This document shows positions 29,025 through 39,603 of a DNA stretch of 64,000 nucleotides, one piece after another (position 1 is the stretch's first letter; each line of letters starts with the position of its first letter). The DNA lies in the NCBI RefSeq assembly GCF_016804325.1, contig NZ_CP043627.1:2059001-2123000 (forward strand). The letters are read 5' to 3'. Below the pieces are notes generated by a model, which saw nothing but the letters and a program-made list of their open reading frames with translations, ran no database searches and had not been told where the DNA came from. Source of the stretch: Methylobacterium aquaticum. GTDB lineage: Bacteria > Pseudomonadota > Alphaproteobacteria > Rhizobiales > Beijerinckiaceae. Both the position numbers and the translations under genes were made by a program.

Positions 29025-29573
29025 ATGTCGACCCGGGACATCGTCTTCGTCGCGCTCTTTGCCGCCCTCACGGCGGCGCTCGGCCTGTTTCCGCCCGTGA
29101 CCCTGCCGGTGATCGGCGTGCCGATCACCGCGCAATCGATGGGCGCGATGCTGGCCGGCGCGATCGCGGGGGCTACCCGGGGCGGGGCGGCGCTCGCCCT
29201 GTTCGTGCTCCTGGTCTGCGCCGGGCTGCCGCTGATGGCCGGGGGCCGGGGCGGGCTCGGCATCGTCATGGGGCCGGGGGGCGGCTTCGTGCTGATGTGG
29301 CCGGTCGCCGCCTTCGTGATCGGGTTCCTGTACGAGCGATCCCTGCGCACTCTCACCGTCTGGAAGGAGGTGCTGATCCTCGTCCTCGGCGGGGTCGTCC
29401 TCACCTACGCGGTCGGCATCCCGTGGATCGCCGCCGTCGCCCGGGTCGACCTCGCCAAGGCGGCGATCGGCTCCGCCTGGTTCCTGCCGGGCGATGCCGT
29501 GAAGGTCGTTCTGGTCGTGCTGATCGCCCGGGCGGTGCGCCGGGCCTATCCGACGCTCCAGTCCCGGGCATAA
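29025..29573 (+). CDS. bioY: Biotin transporter substrate-binding component BioY
   Basis: 182-residue membrane protein with about six hydrophobic segments. MSTRDIVFVALFAALTAALG, LPVIGVPITAQSMGAMLAGA and the GGRGGLGIVMGPGGGFVLMW region are characteristic of BioY, the S-component that binds biotin with high affinity. The ATG at 29025 lies 28 bases after the bioN stop. The three genes form a complete ECF biotin uptake system; no biotin synthesis gene or BioR-like operator was noticed nearby. Confidence 0.94.
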   Translation: MSTRDIVFVALFAALTAALGLFPPVTLPVIGVPITAQSMGAMLAGAIAGATRGGAALALFVLLVCAGLPLMAGGRGGLGIVMGPGGGFVLMWPVAAFVIGFLYERSLRTLTVWKEVLILVLGGVVLTYAVGIPWIAAVARVDLAKAAIGSAWFLPGDAVKVVLVVLIARAVRRAYPTLQSRA

Positions 29574-29583
29574 GCGGGTCGGG

Positions 29584-30174
29584 TCAGGCGCCCGGCAGGG
29601 CGCGGCTGCCGGGCTTCACCGCCGGGATCGCGGCAAGCTCCGGCGGCAGCTGGTCGGCCGGGTAGTTCGGGATGTCGAGGGTGACCAGCGCAACCAGCGG
29701 CATGCCGAGATCGGCCTTGCCGCCCGAGCGGTCGATCAGGCAGGCGGCGCCCACCACCTCGCCGGGCTCGGAGGTCAGGGCCGCCAGGCACTCGCGCGAG
29801 GACAGGCCGGTGGTGACGATGTCCTCGACCATCACCGCGCGGGCGCCCTTCGGGATCTGGAAGCCGCGGCGCAGGGCGAAGGGCTTGCCGGGGTCGCGCT
29901 CGACGAAGATCGCCTTGGCGCCGAGCGCCCGGGCGGTCTCGTAGCCCGGCACGATGCCGCCGATCGCCGGCGAGACGACGTAGTCGACCCGGCCGTAGCG
30001 CTCCTCGATCCGCTCGGCCAGCGCGCCGCAGACCCGTGCGGTCCGCACCGGATCGGTGAAGATCGCCATCTTCTGCAGGAACACTGCGCTGTGCAGCCCG
30101 GAGGAGAGCACGAAATGCCCCTCGAGCAGGGCACCGGCGGAGCGGAATTCGGCGAGGACGTCGTCGGAGGTCAT
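29584..30174 (-). CDS. pyrE: Orotate phosphoribosyltransferase
   Basis: 196-residue enzyme that joins orotate to PRPP in UMP synthesis. The PRPP-binding motif [13 protein letters not shown] and the [20 protein letters not shown] segment identify it. The ATG at 30174 ([20 protein letters not shown]) is chosen because the upstream extension is unlike PyrE. It is convergent with bioY, the stops being 10 bases apart. Confidence 0.93.
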   Translation of the reverse strand: MTSDDVLAEFRSAGALLEGHFVLSSGLHSAVFLQKMAIFTDPVRTARVCGALAERIEERYGRVDYVVSPAIGGIVPGYETARALGAKAIFVERDPGKPFALRRGFQIPKGARAVMVEDIVTTGLSSRECLAALTSEPGEVVGAACLIDRSGGKADLGMPLVALVTLDIPNYPADQLPPELAAIPAVKPGSRALPGA

Positions 30175-30302
30175 GGTGGCCTTCAGTGGTCGTTGGGGCG
30201 TCACTGAATCGGGGCTTGTGGCAGCGCGTCGGTCCAGGTGCAATCCTGTCCGCCGGTGGCTCCCGTTTCCGGCTCCCGCTTCCGGCCCCCTTGCAGCCCA
30301 GG

Positions 30303-30333
30303 AAAAAAGCCCCGGCGCGACCGCACCGGGGCT
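30303..30333 (-). terminator. Intrinsic terminator after amtB
   Basis: On the minus strand AGCCCCGG (30333-30326) pairs with CCGGGGCT (30315-30308) around a ten-base loop, followed by six T residues (A tract at 30303-30308 on the plus strand). It lies 56 bases past the amtB stop and ends the glnK-amtB transcript. Confidence 0.88.
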
Positions 30334-30388
30334 CATCATCGTCGTCAGGCACGAGCCGGGGCGACGACCGCCCCGGCCCGCGAAGGTC

Positions 30389-31897
30389 TCAGTAGTTGTA
30401 GGCCCGCTCGCCGTGATCGGCGAGGTCGAGGCCCTCGCGCTCCTCGTCCTGCGTCACGCGCAGGCCGACCACCACGTCGACGATCTTGTAGAGGATCGCC
30501 GAGCCGACGCCCGACCAGATGATCGTGAAGCCGACCGCCTTGGCCTGGGCCAGGAAGGCCGGGCCGAACTCGTAGGCCGCGGCCACCAGCTCGCCGGGCT
30601 TCGCGGCGTAGTCGGGGGCGCCGACGCCGCCGAGAGCCGGGTTGACCAGGATGCCGGTGGCGAGCGCACCCAGGATGCCGCCGACGCAGTGCACGCCGAA
30701 GACGTCGAGGGAGTCGTCGTAGCCGAGCGCGTTCTTGACGGTCGAGCACATCACGAAGCAGACGGCGCCGGCGACGAGGCCGAGCACGATGCAGCCCATC
30801 GGGCCGGCGAAGCCGCAGGCCGGGGTGACGGCGACGAGGCCGGCGACCGCGCCCGAGAGCATGCCGAGCAGCGAAGGCTTGCCCTTGGCGGCCCACTCGA
30901 CGAGGAGCCAGGACAGGCCGGCCGCGGCGGTGGCCACGAAGGTGTTGATCATCGCGAGCGCCGCCGAGCCGTTGGCCTCGAGGTTGGAGCCGGCGTTGAA
31001 GCCGAACCAGCCGACCCACAGCAGCGAGGCGCCGATCATCGTCATGGTCAGCGAGTGCGGGGCGAGCAGGTCGCGGCCGTAGCCGATGCGCTTGCCGATC
31101 ATCAGGCAGCCGACGATGCCGGCGATGCCCGCGTTGATGTGCACCACGGTGCCGCCCGCGAAGTCGAGGGCGCCCCACTTGAACAGCATGCCGGCATCGG
31201 CATTGACCGCGTCGAGCGCGTCCTGGGCCGCCTTCTTGGAGGCCTCGTCGGTGGCCGCGGCCAGCGCCTTGGCGGCGTTGCCGACCGCGTCCGGGCCGCC
31301 CCAGTACCAGACCATGTGGGCCATCGGGAAGTAGATGAAGATCAGCCACAGCAGGCAGAACAGCATCAAGGCCGAGAATTTCATGCGCTCGGCGAAGGCG
31401 CCGACGATCAGCGCCGGGGTGATCATCGCGAACGTCATCTGGAAGCAGATGTAGACGTATTCGGGGATGACGACGCCGTTCGAGAAGGTCGCCACGACCG
31501 AGTTGGCGTCGACGCCGCGCAGGAACGCCTTCGAGAAGCCGCCGACGAAGTCGTTGAGGCCGCCGCCATTGGTGAAGGCGAGGCTGTAGCCGAAGAACAC
31601 CCAGACGATGCAGGCGAGGCTGACGATGGCGAAGACCTGGGTCAGCAGCGACAGCATGTTCTTGGTGCGGACGAGGCCGCCGTAGAACAGGGCGAGGCCC
31701 GGGATCGACATCATCAGCACCAGCGCGGACGAGATCAGCATCCAGGCGGTGTCGCCCTTGTTGGGCACCGGCGCCGCCGCCGCGGCGGCCGCCGTCGGCG
31801 CCTCGACGGTCGGCGTCTGCGCCAGGGACGGCTCCACCAGGAGGAGCGCCAGCGCGGCGCCTCCCAGGCCCAGAGCCAGGACGTTGCGAAGCTTCAT
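30389..31897 (-). CDS. amtB: Ammonium transporter
   Basis: 502-residue inner-membrane ammonium channel. The ATG at 31897 gives a signal-peptide-like N-terminus ([20 protein letters not shown]) followed by an Ala/Pro linker; about eleven membrane helices follow. Typical AmtB stretches are [38 protein letters not shown] with the first pore His, and [18 protein letters not shown] with the second. The C-terminal tail [17 protein letters not shown] is the conserved GlnK-responsive end. Located 81 bases after glnK. Confidence 0.96.
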   Translation of the reverse strand: MKLRNVLALGLGGAALALLLVEPSLAQTPTVEAPTAAAAAAAPVPNKGDTAWMLISSALVLMMSIPGLALFYGGLVRTKNMLSLLTQVFAIVSLACIVWVFFGYSLAFTNGGGLNDFVGGFSKAFLRGVDANSVVATFSNGVVIPEYVYICFQMTFAMITPALIVGAFAERMKFSALMLFCLLWLIFIYFPMAHMVWYWGGPDAVGNAAKALAAATDEASKKAAQDALDAVNADAGMLFKWGALDFAGGTVVHINAGIAGIVGCLMIGKRIGYGRDLLAPHSLTMTMIGASLLWVGWFGFNAGSNLEANGSAALAMINTFVATAAAGLSWLLVEWAAKGKPSLLGMLSGAVAGLVAVTPACGFAGPMGCIVLGLVAGAVCFVMCSTVKNALGYDDSLDVFGVHCVGGILGALATGILVNPALGGVGAPDYAAKPGELVAAAYEFGPAFLAQAKAVGFTIIWSGVGSAILYKIVDVVVGLRVTQDEEREGLDLADHGERAYNY

Positions 31898-31978
31898 GGA
31901 AGAGGAACTCCCGATGGGGTCAAGGGCAATGACGGGAAGGGGGCGGCGGGGCACGGGAACCGGCCCCGCCCGCGGGCC

Positions 31979-32389
<411 letters not shown>

Positions 32390-32436
32390 TCAAGGCGAAC
32401 CCGTTGGGCTCCGGCGCCGGTCTCGAAAGGCATCAA

Positions 32437-32451
32437 TCAAGGAACGTGCCA
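32437..32451 (-). promoter_or_regulatory. Sigma-54 (RpoN)-like promoter upstream of glnK
   Basis: On the minus strand TGGCACG, four bases, TTGA matches the -24/-12 consensus (TGGCACG-N4-TTGC) except for GA in place of GC at -12. It lies 120 bases before the glnK ATG, a normal distance for nitrogen-regulated glnK-amtB operons. No convincing NtrC site was identified upstream. Confidence 0.6.
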
Positions 32452-32575
32452 CGATCGGGCCGCAGACCTACGGACAAGCTGCCCGGTTCCTGGGCCGATT
32501 GCGGATATTGAAGCCGCTCCCGGCGGCAATGCCGATGAAATAAGCGGCAATCGCTCAAAATGGCAGCAGGTCGCC

Positions 32576-33454
32576 TCAGGCCTCCGGCTCGACGGGCACC
32601 CGCTTCTCGCGGATCATGCCCTCCTGCGCGACCGAGGCCACGAGGGTGCCGTCGCGGGTGAAGATCAGCCCGCGGGAGAAGCCGCAGCCCCCTGACGCGC
32701 TCGGGCTGTCCTGGGCGTAGAGCAACCACTCGTCGGCCCGGAACGGCCGGTGGAACCACAGGGCGTGGTCGAGGCTCGCGGGCTGGATCTCGCTCTCGAA
32801 CACCGTGCGGCCGTGGGGGCCGAGCGAGGTGTCGAGCAGCGTCATGTCGGAGGCGTAGGCGAGCACCGCCCGGTGGATCGCCGGATCGTCCGGCAGGGGC
32901 GAGGTCGCCCGGATCCAGACGTGGAACCGCGCCGGGCCCGGCTCGCGCGAGGCGTAGCGGGACAGCTCGACCGGGCGCAGCTCGATCGGCCGCTCACGCT
33001 CGAAATAGGCCCGCACCGGCTCGGGCATCCGCGGCAGCATCGAGGCCTTGAGCGCGCCCTCGCCCGGCAGGTCCTCGGGCATCGGCACCGCCGGCATCGT
33101 GGCCTGGTGGTCGAAGCCCGGCTCCTCGACGTGGTAGGAGGCCGACATCGAGAAGATCGGCCGCCCGTGCTGGATCGCCACCACCCGCCGCGTGGTGAAG
33201 CTGCGGCCGTCGCGGATGCGGTCGACCTCGTAGACGATCGGCACCCTGGGGTCGCCGCCGAGCAGGAAATAGGCGTGGAGCGAGTGCGGCCGGCGTTCCG
33301 GCGGCACCGTCCGGGTCGCGGCGACCAGCGCCTGGCCGATCACCTGGCCGCCGAAGACCCGCTGCCAGCGATCCTTCGGCGAGCGACCCCGGAAGAGGTT
33401 CTGCTCCAGCGGCTCCAGGTCGAGGATGTCGAGGAGGTCGGCGACCGCGCGCAA
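32576..33454 (-). CDS. tesB: Acyl-CoA thioesterase II
   Basis: 292-residue double-hotdog thioesterase that hydrolyses acyl-CoA to free acid and CoA. Typical TesB segments are LEQNLFRGRSPKDRWQRVFG, GQVIGQALVAATRTVP, HSLHAYFLLGGDPRVPIVYE, DMTLLDTSLGPHG and SLDHALWFHRPFRADEWLLY with the C-terminal GLIFTRDGTLVASVAQEGMI. Length fits the family. It is divergent from the Ubi-type hydroxylase gene. Confidence 0.93.
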   Translation of the reverse strand: MRAVADLLDILDLEPLEQNLFRGRSPKDRWQRVFGGQVIGQALVAATRTVPPERRPHSLHAYFLLGGDPRVPIVYEVDRIRDGRSFTTRRVVAIQHGRPIFSMSASYHVEEPGFDHQATMPAVPMPEDLPGEGALKASMLPRMPEPVRAYFERERPIELRPVELSRYASREPGPARFHVWIRATSPLPDDPAIHRAVLAYASDMTLLDTSLGPHGRTVFESEIQPASLDHALWFHRPFRADEWLLYAQDSPSASGGCGFSRGLIFTRDGTLVASVAQEGMIREKRVPVEPEA

Positions 33455-33581
33455 GGGACGAGTTCCGGGCTGGTGGAGGGGCGCGTAGCTGACGCAGGCC
33501 GATGCGCGCCGTCAAGCGACGCCAAGCGCCTGCACTATGCTATGAGCCGTGCCCAACGGACGAGCAGCGGGCGATCACGAG

Positions 33582-34850
33582 ATGGCGCAGGGTGACGGCG
33601 TGAGCGGGTTGCGGGGATCGGCGCGGGAGATCGTGATCGCGGGCGGAGGCTTGCCGGGGCTGGCCCTGGCGCTCGCCCTGCGCCAGGGCCTGGGCCAGGC
33701 CGTGCGGGTCACGGTCTGCGATCCGGCCTTCGGCCGCGCGGATCCTCCGCGGGACCTGCGTGCCTACGCGGTGGCGGCGGCGGCCCGGCGGATGCTGGAA
33801 CGCCTCGGCGTGTGGGACGCGGTGCTCCCCAGCGCCCAGCCGATCCGCGAGATGGTCATCACCGACAGCCGCCTCGCCGACCCGGTGCGGCCGACCTTCC
33901 TGACCTTCGAGGGCGAGGTGGCGGAGGGCGAGCCCTTCGCCCACATGATCGAGGGCGGCGGCCTGCTCGCGGCGTTGCGTGACGCCGCCGTCGCCGCGGG
34001 CGTGGTGCTGGAGGCAAGCCCCGTTGCGGCCGCCGTGCCGGAGACCGACACGATCACCGCGCGCCTGCCGGACGGCCGGACGATCCGGGCCGACCTCGTC
34101 GTGGCGGCGGACGGTGCCCGCTCGCGCCTGCGCGAGGCCGCGGGCATCGGCTGGGTCGGCTGGTCCTATCCGCAATCGGGCATCGTCGCCACGGTGGCGC
34201 ATGAGCGCGACCACGAGGGGAGGGCGATCGAGCACTTCCTGCCCTCCGGCCCCTTCGCGGTGCTGCCGCTTCCCCCCGGGGGATCGCTCGGGCATCGCTC
34301 CTCGATCGTCTGGACCGAGCGGCAGGCGGACGTGGCCGCTCTCCTCGGCGGCGGGCCCGAGGAGGCCCTGCTGGAGGTCGAGCGGCGCTTCGGCCTGGGC
34401 CTCGGCCGCCTCGCCCTCGAATCGCCGCTCCGGGCCTATCCGCTCTCCTTCGGCATCGCCCGGCGCTTCGGTGCCCGGCGCCTGCTGCTGCTGGGCGACG
34501 CCGCCCACGTCATCCACCCTATCGCCGGCCAGGGCCTGAATCTGGGCCTGCGCAGCGCCGCCGCCCTGGCGGAGGCGCTCGCCGATACGATGCGCCTCGG
34601 CCTCGATCCGGGCGGGCCGGAGGCGCTGGAGACCTACGAGCGCGGCCGGCGCTTCGACACGCTGGCGATGGGGGCTGCCACCGATGGCCTCAACCGCCTG
34701 TTCTCCAACGATGCCCTGCCGGTCCGCCTCGCCCGCGACCTCGGCCTCGGCCTGGTCGACCGCCTTCCGGGCTTGAAGCGGCTGTTCATCCGCGAGGCCG
34801 CGGGCTTGCGGGGCCGGCAGCCGCGGCTGATGCGGGGCGAGGCGCTGTAG
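33582..34850 (+). CDS. Ubiquinone-biosynthesis-type FAD monooxygenase (UbiH/UbiF family)
   Basis: 422-residue flavoprotein hydroxylase. The Rossmann motif IVIAGGGLPGLALALAL lies near the N-terminus, ADLVVAADGARSRLREAAGI is the middle FAD/NAD(P)H motif, and LLLLGDAAHVIHPIAGQGLN is the second FAD motif, all typical of the UbiH/COQ6 group. Which ring position it hydroxylates cannot be told. The ATG at 33582 is preferred; a GTG at 33549 and a GTG at 33600 are alternatives. Monocistronic by context. Confidence 0.85.
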   Translation: MAQGDGVSGLRGSAREIVIAGGGLPGLALALALRQGLGQAVRVTVCDPAFGRADPPRDLRAYAVAAAARRMLERLGVWDAVLPSAQPIREMVITDSRLADPVRPTFLTFEGEVAEGEPFAHMIEGGGLLAALRDAAVAAGVVLEASPVAAAVPETDTITARLPDGRTIRADLVVAADGARSRLREAAGIGWVGWSYPQSGIVATVAHERDHEGRAIEHFLPSGPFAVLPLPPGGSLGHRSSIVWTERQADVAALLGGGPEEALLEVERRFGLGLGRLALESPLRAYPLSFGIARRFGARRLLLLGDAAHVIHPIAGQGLNLGLRSAAALAEALADTMRLGLDPGGPEALETYERGRRFDTLAMGAATDGLNRLFSNDALPVRLARDLGLGLVDRLPGLKRLFIREAAGLRGRQPRLMRGEAL

Positions 34851-34857
34851 GGCCGTC

Positions 34858-34894
34858 ATACGACGTCCGGAAGGACTCCCACCGGACTTCGTAT
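34858..34894. terminator. Hairpin between convergent hydroxylase and rhodanese genes
   Basis: ATACGACGTCCGG at 34858-34870 pairs with CCGGACTTCGTAT at 34882-34894 with one mismatch and an eleven-base loop. It lies between two convergent stops, where a bidirectional terminator would be expected. No T-tract is present. Confidence 0.45.
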
Positions 34895-34904
34895 CGGCCG
34901 GCTG

Positions 34905-35318
34905 TCACTTCGCGAGAGGCAGGCTGAGCTTGTTCCACTCTTCCATGCCGAGGGCGTAGTAGTAGACCTGGCTGTAGCCGAGGCCGATCGCGGTCTCGGT
35001 CGCCTTCGCGGCCCGGCCACATTTCGTGCCGTTGCAGTAGAACAGGACCGGCGCGGCCTTCGTCTTGACGATTCCGCCGAGGGCGTCCGCGGTCACGTCG
35101 GTGTCGAGCAGGCGGACGGCGCCGTCGAGATGGCCTGCATTGAAGTCCTCGGCGCGACGGGTGTCGATGATCGCGAGATCCGGCTTGGCCTCGACGAGCG
35201 CCAGGATCTTCTGGGCGTCGACGGTGGTGGCGCCCGATACCTGCAAGGGGGCGTCGGCATAGGCCGGCAGGGCGGCGCAGAGGAGCAGGCCGAGAAAGGC
35301 GAGGCGGCGGGTCGTCAT
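34905..35318 (-). CDS. Exported rhodanese-domain protein
   Basis: 137-residue protein. Residues 1-21 (MTTRRLAFLGLLLCAALPAY and following) are a signal peptide, so it should act in the periplasm. The rhodanese fold is visible from DAQKILALVEAKPDLAIIDT through ALGMEEWNKLSLPLAK. The active-site loop reads FYCNGTKCGRA, with Cys in the expected position plus a second Cys. The ATG at 35318 has GGAG six bases upstream. Sulfurtransferase activity is inferred; substrate unknown. Confidence 0.87.
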   Translation of the reverse strand: MTTRRLAFLGLLLCAALPAYADAPLQVSGATTVDAQKILALVEAKPDLAIIDTRRAEDFNAGHLDGAVRLLDTDVTADALGGIVKTKAAPVLFYCNGTKCGRAAKATETAIGLGYSQVYYYALGMEEWNKLSLPLAK

Positions 35319-35386
35319 CGGAAACTCCATGGGCGGCGTGGCAGAGGGGGGATGGGCCGAGCGGGGATCGCGGTGCAGGGGAAGCG

Positions 35387-37237
35387 TCACGCCGACTTGA
35401 GGCGCAGGACGAGGTCGCCGACCTCGCGGTCGAGGGTCGTCATCGCGCCCGTGAGATCGTGCATCGAGGCCAGGGAGGTGCGGGAGCCGTGATCGAAGGC
35501 CTCGATCGTCCGGCCGAGGCCCGCGATGTTGCCGGACAGGCCGCGGCTCGCCGCCAGCGCGTCCTCGGCGCTGCGGGTGATCTGGGCGATCACCTCGCCC
35601 TGCTCGTCGAACGCGGCCGCGATGCTGCGGAAGGTGCCGTCGACCTCGCCGATCGCGGCCGCGACCTCGCCGATCGCGGTCACCGCGGCCCCGGTCCCCT
35701 CCTGGATCGCACCGATGCGCCCGACGATGTCCTCGGCGGCGCGACCGGTCTGGCTCGCCAGTGCCTTCACCTCGGCGGCCACCACCGCGAAGCCGCGGCC
35801 GGCCTCCCCGGCCCGGGCCGCCTCGATCGTGGCGTTGAGCGCCAGCAGGTTGGTCTGCTGCGAGATCGCCCCGATCAGGCGAACGACCTGACCGATCTCC
35901 CCGCTCGCCCGCTCCAGCTGCCCGATCCGGTCACGGGCCTGCTCCGTCAGCGCGACCACGTCGCCGGTACGGTCGGCCGCCGCGGCGGACTTGTCGGCGA
36001 TCAGGCCGATCGAAGTGCGGAATTGCTCGCCGGCTGCCGCGACCGCCCGCGCCGTGGCCAGGGACGAGGCGCACAGGTTTTCCGCGTCGCCGGCCTCGGC
36101 CCGGGCCCGGTCCGATTGCTCCGCCAGCCGGGCGCATTCCGCTGCGACCGCCTCCGCGCTGCGGGCGCATTCCCCCGTGGCTCGGCGCACGCTGGTTTCG
36201 ATCGTGCCGGCCAGGGACTGCATCTCGGCCTCGCGCTCCTGGGCGCGGAGGATCTCCGCCTTCCGCTCCCGCTCGATCCGCGCCGACGCATCCCGGTCGC
36301 GCTCCTGCTGGGTGGCCTGCTGGGCCTCCGTCGCACCCTCGCGGGCCGCGACCCGGACCAGCATCAGGATCGCCGCTCCGGTGAGCAGGGCGACGAGGCC
36401 GCATACGCCGCCGAAGATCGCGAAGGTGCGGGTCGCGATGGCATCCAGTTGCCCCTGGAGGCCGCTGGTATCCGCGCGAGCCCGGATGGTGGCGACCACG
36501 GCGCCGTCCGGCCCCTTGGCAACGAGGTCGTGGATCGTCTGGCCCGGTGCGCTCGCGGCCCCACCGCTTGCCGAAAGGAGCGTCTCACCCGACAGGCTGG
36601 TGACGTCGAGGGCCATGCCGACTGCCGTCTCGAGGCCCGCAAAGGCCGGCATCGGGTCGGTGTGCAGCATCGCGTAGCCAGCGAGCCGCAGGCCGCCGAT
36701 CGGCACCGACACCGTCAGGCGCGGGCGCCCGTCGTCGAGCCAGACCGTTCGCAGAACCTGGAAGCGGTCGCGCCCCTCGCGTTTCGCCACGGCTTCGGCG
36801 AGGCTGGCGGGCACCGCAGAAGGCCGCTCCGCCCAGCGCTCGGCGATCCTGGCGCCTTTTGCGTCGACCAGGGTCAGCCCGAGCAGGACGACCTTGCCGC
36901 TCGACACCGCGCCGCGCGACCATTCGGCGGCCAGACGATCGGGCGTCCCCGCCTTTTCGGCGACGATCGCGCGCGCAGTCTCGCCCTGGGCGATCTCGCG
37001 GGCGGTATCGGTCACCGCGGCGCCGTAGCCGTCCCAGACGTCGCTGCGGATCTGGGCGTCGAGGATCGACTGGCTTTGGTGCCGGTGGAACGAGAAGAAC
37101 TCCGCCTCGTAGAGCCGCGACATCCGGCTCCCGGTCACCGCCGCCGTCACCAGGATGACGAGGTTCGCGGCAACGCTCGCAGCTGCGATCTTGCTGATCA
37201 GTTTCAAAGCCGCCTGCCGGAAGGGAACAATCTGCAC
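35387..37237 (-). CDS. Methyl-accepting chemotaxis protein (transmembrane)
   Basis: 616-residue chemoreceptor. TM1 (about 12-36) is followed by a periplasmic domain of about 235 residues with [20 protein letters not shown] and [16 protein letters not shown], probably a large dCache-unlike alpha/beta sensor that I do not recognise. TM2 (about 270-292) leads straight into a long coiled coil ([20 protein letters not shown]), without an obvious HAMP domain. The signalling tip reads [20 protein letters not shown] and [20 protein letters not shown]. No CheR pentapeptide is seen. It stands alone, so it probably feeds a main chemotaxis array encoded elsewhere. Confidence 0.92.
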   Translation of the reverse strand: MQIVPFRQAALKLISKIAAASVAANLVILVTAAVTGSRMSRLYEAEFFSFHRHQSQSILDAQIRSDVWDGYGAAVTDTAREIAQGETARAIVAEKAGTPDRLAAEWSRGAVSSGKVVLLGLTLVDAKGARIAERWAERPSAVPASLAEAVAKREGRDRFQVLRTVWLDDGRPRLTVSVPIGGLRLAGYAMLHTDPMPAFAGLETAVGMALDVTSLSGETLLSASGGAASAPGQTIHDLVAKGPDGAVVATIRARADTSGLQGQLDAIATRTFAIFGGVCGLVALLTGAAILMLVRVAAREGATEAQQATQQERDRDASARIERERKAEILRAQEREAEMQSLAGTIETSVRRATGECARSAEAVAAECARLAEQSDRARAEAGDAENLCASSLATARAVAAAGEQFRTSIGLIADKSAAAADRTGDVVALTEQARDRIGQLERASGEIGQVVRLIGAISQQTNLLALNATIEAARAGEAGRGFAVVAAEVKALASQTGRAAEDIVGRIGAIQEGTGAAVTAIGEVAAAIGEVDGTFRSIAAAFDEQGEVIAQITRSAEDALAASRGLSGNIAGLGRTIEAFDHGSRTSLASMHDLTGAMTTLDREVGDLVLRLKSA

Positions 37238-37481
37238 GGCGGTCGTTAAACGAAATGTCTAACTATTCGTGAAAATCGCTGACGGTCGGATGAGGCCTGC
37301 GGGGTACCATCCGTCAAGCAGGTCACGGTGGTCCGACGTCCGACGGCTCTGCCGACGGTCGTGCCCCGGCGATCGGACGAATGGGCGGCTGCCATGGACG
37401 GGTGCGCGCTATCGACGCGAACTCGTCTTGCCGTCGCCCGGGCGTGAGCCGCCGCGACCGAACTGCCCCGAACCCGAAGCC

Positions 37482-38114
37482 TCACCGCAGGTCGGTCACG
37501 TGCCGCACCGCAAAATGCGTCAGCTCGGTCAGCGTCGCCACGCCGAGGCGCTGGCGCAGGGCCGCGCAGGAATTGGTCACGGTCTTGTAGCTGACCGACA
37601 GATCCTCGGCGATCGCCGCGTAGCCCCGTCCCTCCGCCAGCAGGGCCAGGATACGGCGCTCGCGGGCGGTGAGCGTACCCAGCAGGGAGCGGCGCGGATC
37701 GGCCTGGAGCAGGGCGACCTCGGTGGCGAGCCGTCCGTCGAGATAGGGCCGCCCGATCCGGACCTGCTCGTAGGCCCGCACCAGGTCGCCGGCCGGCGCG
37801 TCCTTGAGCACGTAGCCGATGGCGCCTGCGGCGAGCGCGCGGGCGACGATCGCCGGGTCGGCATGCATGCTGAACACCAGCACGCGGGTGGCCGGCACCC
37901 GCTTGCGCACCCGGCCGACCAGCGCGAGGCCGGCGAGTTCCCGGCCCGGGAACGTCAGGTCGATCACCGCCACCCCGGGCCGGTGGCGCAGGATCGCGCG
38001 GTAGCCGCGGGGCAGGCAGGCGGCCCCCCATACCTCGGCGCCCGCATCCTCGAGCAGGCGCCGGGCACCCTGGAGCACGATCGGGTGATCGTCGACGATG
38101 ACGACGCGGGTCAC
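37482..38114 (-). CDS. NarL/FixJ-family response regulator
   Basis: 210-residue DNA-binding response regulator. The receiver begins VTRVVIVDDHPIVLQGARRL; the phospho-Asp is in VAVIDLTFPGRE and the Lys in GYVLKDAP. The LuxR-type helix-turn-helix is TLTARERRILALLAEGRGYA with LSVSYKTVTNSCAALRQRLG; the usual NhLkHI reads NSCAAL. The GTG start at 38114 overlaps the kinase stop (GTGA), so the two are translationally coupled partners. Confidence 0.92.
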   Translation of the reverse strand: MTRVVIVDDHPIVLQGARRLLEDAGAEVWGAACLPRGYRAILRHRPGVAVIDLTFPGRELAGLALVGRVRKRVPATRVLVFSMHADPAIVARALAAGAIGYVLKDAPAGDLVRAYEQVRIGRPYLDGRLATEVALLQADPRRSLLGTLTARERRILALLAEGRGYAAIAEDLSVSYKTVTNSCAALRQRLGVATLTELTHFAVRHVTDLR

Positions 38115-39460
38115 GCGGCCTCCTCCTCGGGCGTTCCGGCCGGGAGCACGATCCGCAGGGAGGTGCCGGGCTCGCGCGGCACCAGCGCGAGGCGGCCGCC
38201 CAACGCCTCGACCCGCTCGCGCATCCCGGCAAGCCCGCGTCCCTCGCCCTCGCCGTCTCGCTCGGCCTGATCCGCCGCCACGCCGCTCCCGTCGTCGTCG
38301 ACGGCAAGGCGCAGGCTGCCCTCCCGCCCGGCGACCGCCACCGTCACCCGCGACGCCCCGGCATGGCGCAGCGCGTTGGTCAGCCCCTCCTGCACGCAGC
38401 GATACACGGTCAGGTCGACGAGGTCGCCGTAGCCGGACTCGAGGTGCTCGAAGCGGCCCTCGATCGCGACCTCGGGATGGTGCCGCGCCGTCTCGCGCAC
38501 CAGGAGCTCGAGGCAGCGGGCGAGCGGCACCTGGCCGAGGCCGGCCGGGCGCAGGCGGTTGAGGAGCGCCCGGTTGATGGTCTGGACCCGCGTGACGATC
38601 GCCGCGATGTCGTCGGTGCGCTGGGTCAGGCGGCTGCGGGCCGGCTCGTCGAGGGTTGCGGCGATGCGGGCGATCGAGGAGGAATTGGCCTCCATGGCGA
38701 ACAGGCACGGGCCGAACTCGTCGTGGAGTTCGAGCGCGGTGCGCCGGCGCTCGTCCTCCTCGGCGGTCATGACGCGGCGATGGAGCCGGAGGTTGGCCGC
38801 CCGCGCCGCGCCGAGCACTCCGGCGAGGCGGTTGAACCTCGTCGCGATCACCGCGAGCTCGCGGGTGTCGGGCCGGTCGACCCGGGCGTCGTAATCCTGC
38901 TGCTCCAGCCGGGTCAGGCCGGCGGCGAGCTGGGCGAGCGGGCTCAGGATCCGGCCGAAGGCGACATGGAGGATCGCCAGCATGGCGAGGCTCAGGGCGA
39001 GGCCGGTGAGGCCGAGCGCCAGGGCGTAGCCCCAGACCTCGTCGATCTCGTCCGAGGGCTCGGCGGTGACCAGCGCGGTGCCGATGCGGGCGCCGCGCAG
39101 CACCAGCGGCACCTCGTGGGTTTGTGCCGGCGGGGCAATCAGGGCGGCGAACCAGTGCGGCGCCCGCCGCGTGCCCTCCCGCCGCGGGCCGGCGGCCACC
39201 GGCTGGCTCGCGGCGTCGAGCAGGGTCACCCGGACGTGGCGCAGGCCCTGGAAGCGGTAGGACAGGGTGCGGAACAGGCCCGGGAGCGGCGCATCCTGCA
39301 GCGCCTGCAGGGTCTCGGCCACCAGCGGCTCGACCACCGCCAGCGAGGCCGCGGTCTCGACCTCGGTGGCGGTGCGCGCCTTGTGGATGATGACCGCGCC
39401 CGAGATCGCCGCCGCCACCAGATTGATGAGGACGACGACCACCATCAGCCGCGCCCGCAT
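38111..39460 (-). CDS. Sensor histidine kinase (HisKA_3/UhpB-like)
   Basis: 449-residue membrane kinase paired with the NarL-type regulator. TM1 (RLMVVVVLINLVAAAISGAV) and TM2 (YALALGLTGLALSLAMLAIL) flank a periplasmic domain of about 125 residues; a HAMP-like segment follows. The phospho-acceptor His is in RTALELHDEFGPCLFAM. The HATPase contains YRCVQEGLTNALRHAGASRV and GRGLAGMRERVEALGG. The ATG at 39460 is preferred because the open frame upstream runs into a repeat-like hairpin; a start up to about 25 codons earlier is possible. Confidence 0.85.
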   Translation of the reverse strand: MRARLMVVVVLINLVAAAISGAVIIHKARTATEVETAASLAVVEPLVAETLQALQDAPLPGLFRTLSYRFQGLRHVRVTLLDAASQPVAAGPRREGTRRAPHWFAALIAPPAQTHEVPLVLRGARIGTALVTAEPSDEIDEVWGYALALGLTGLALSLAMLAILHVAFGRILSPLAQLAAGLTRLEQQDYDARVDRPDTRELAVIATRFNRLAGVLGAARAANLRLHRRVMTAEEDERRRTALELHDEFGPCLFAMEANSSSIARIAATLDEPARSRLTQRTDDIAAIVTRVQTINRALLNRLRPAGLGQVPLARCLELLVRETARHHPEVAIEGRFEHLESGYGDLVDLTVYRCVQEGLTNALRHAGASRVTVAVAGREGSLRLAVDDDGSGVAADQAERDGEGEGRGLAGMRERVEALGGRLALVPREPGTSLRIVLPAGTPEEEAA

Positions 39461-39603
39461 CGGGCGGCCGGACCAGAGGGCGGGCAGGAGCCGGCGGGCG
39501 GCGGGCTCGGCAGCGGGGGGCGGGGTCGGGCGCAACGGGCTCTCGGGGGAGCGGGGGAAAGCCGCGATGCGGCAGGCTGCGGGCGACCGGAAAAGCGCAG
39601 AAC

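Noticed and set aside
28389..29573. A BioN-BioY fusion protein
   Set aside because: The continuity results from the missing base in bioN. Adding one G gives a normal BioN with its own stop at 28994-28996 and a separate bioY with its own ATG.
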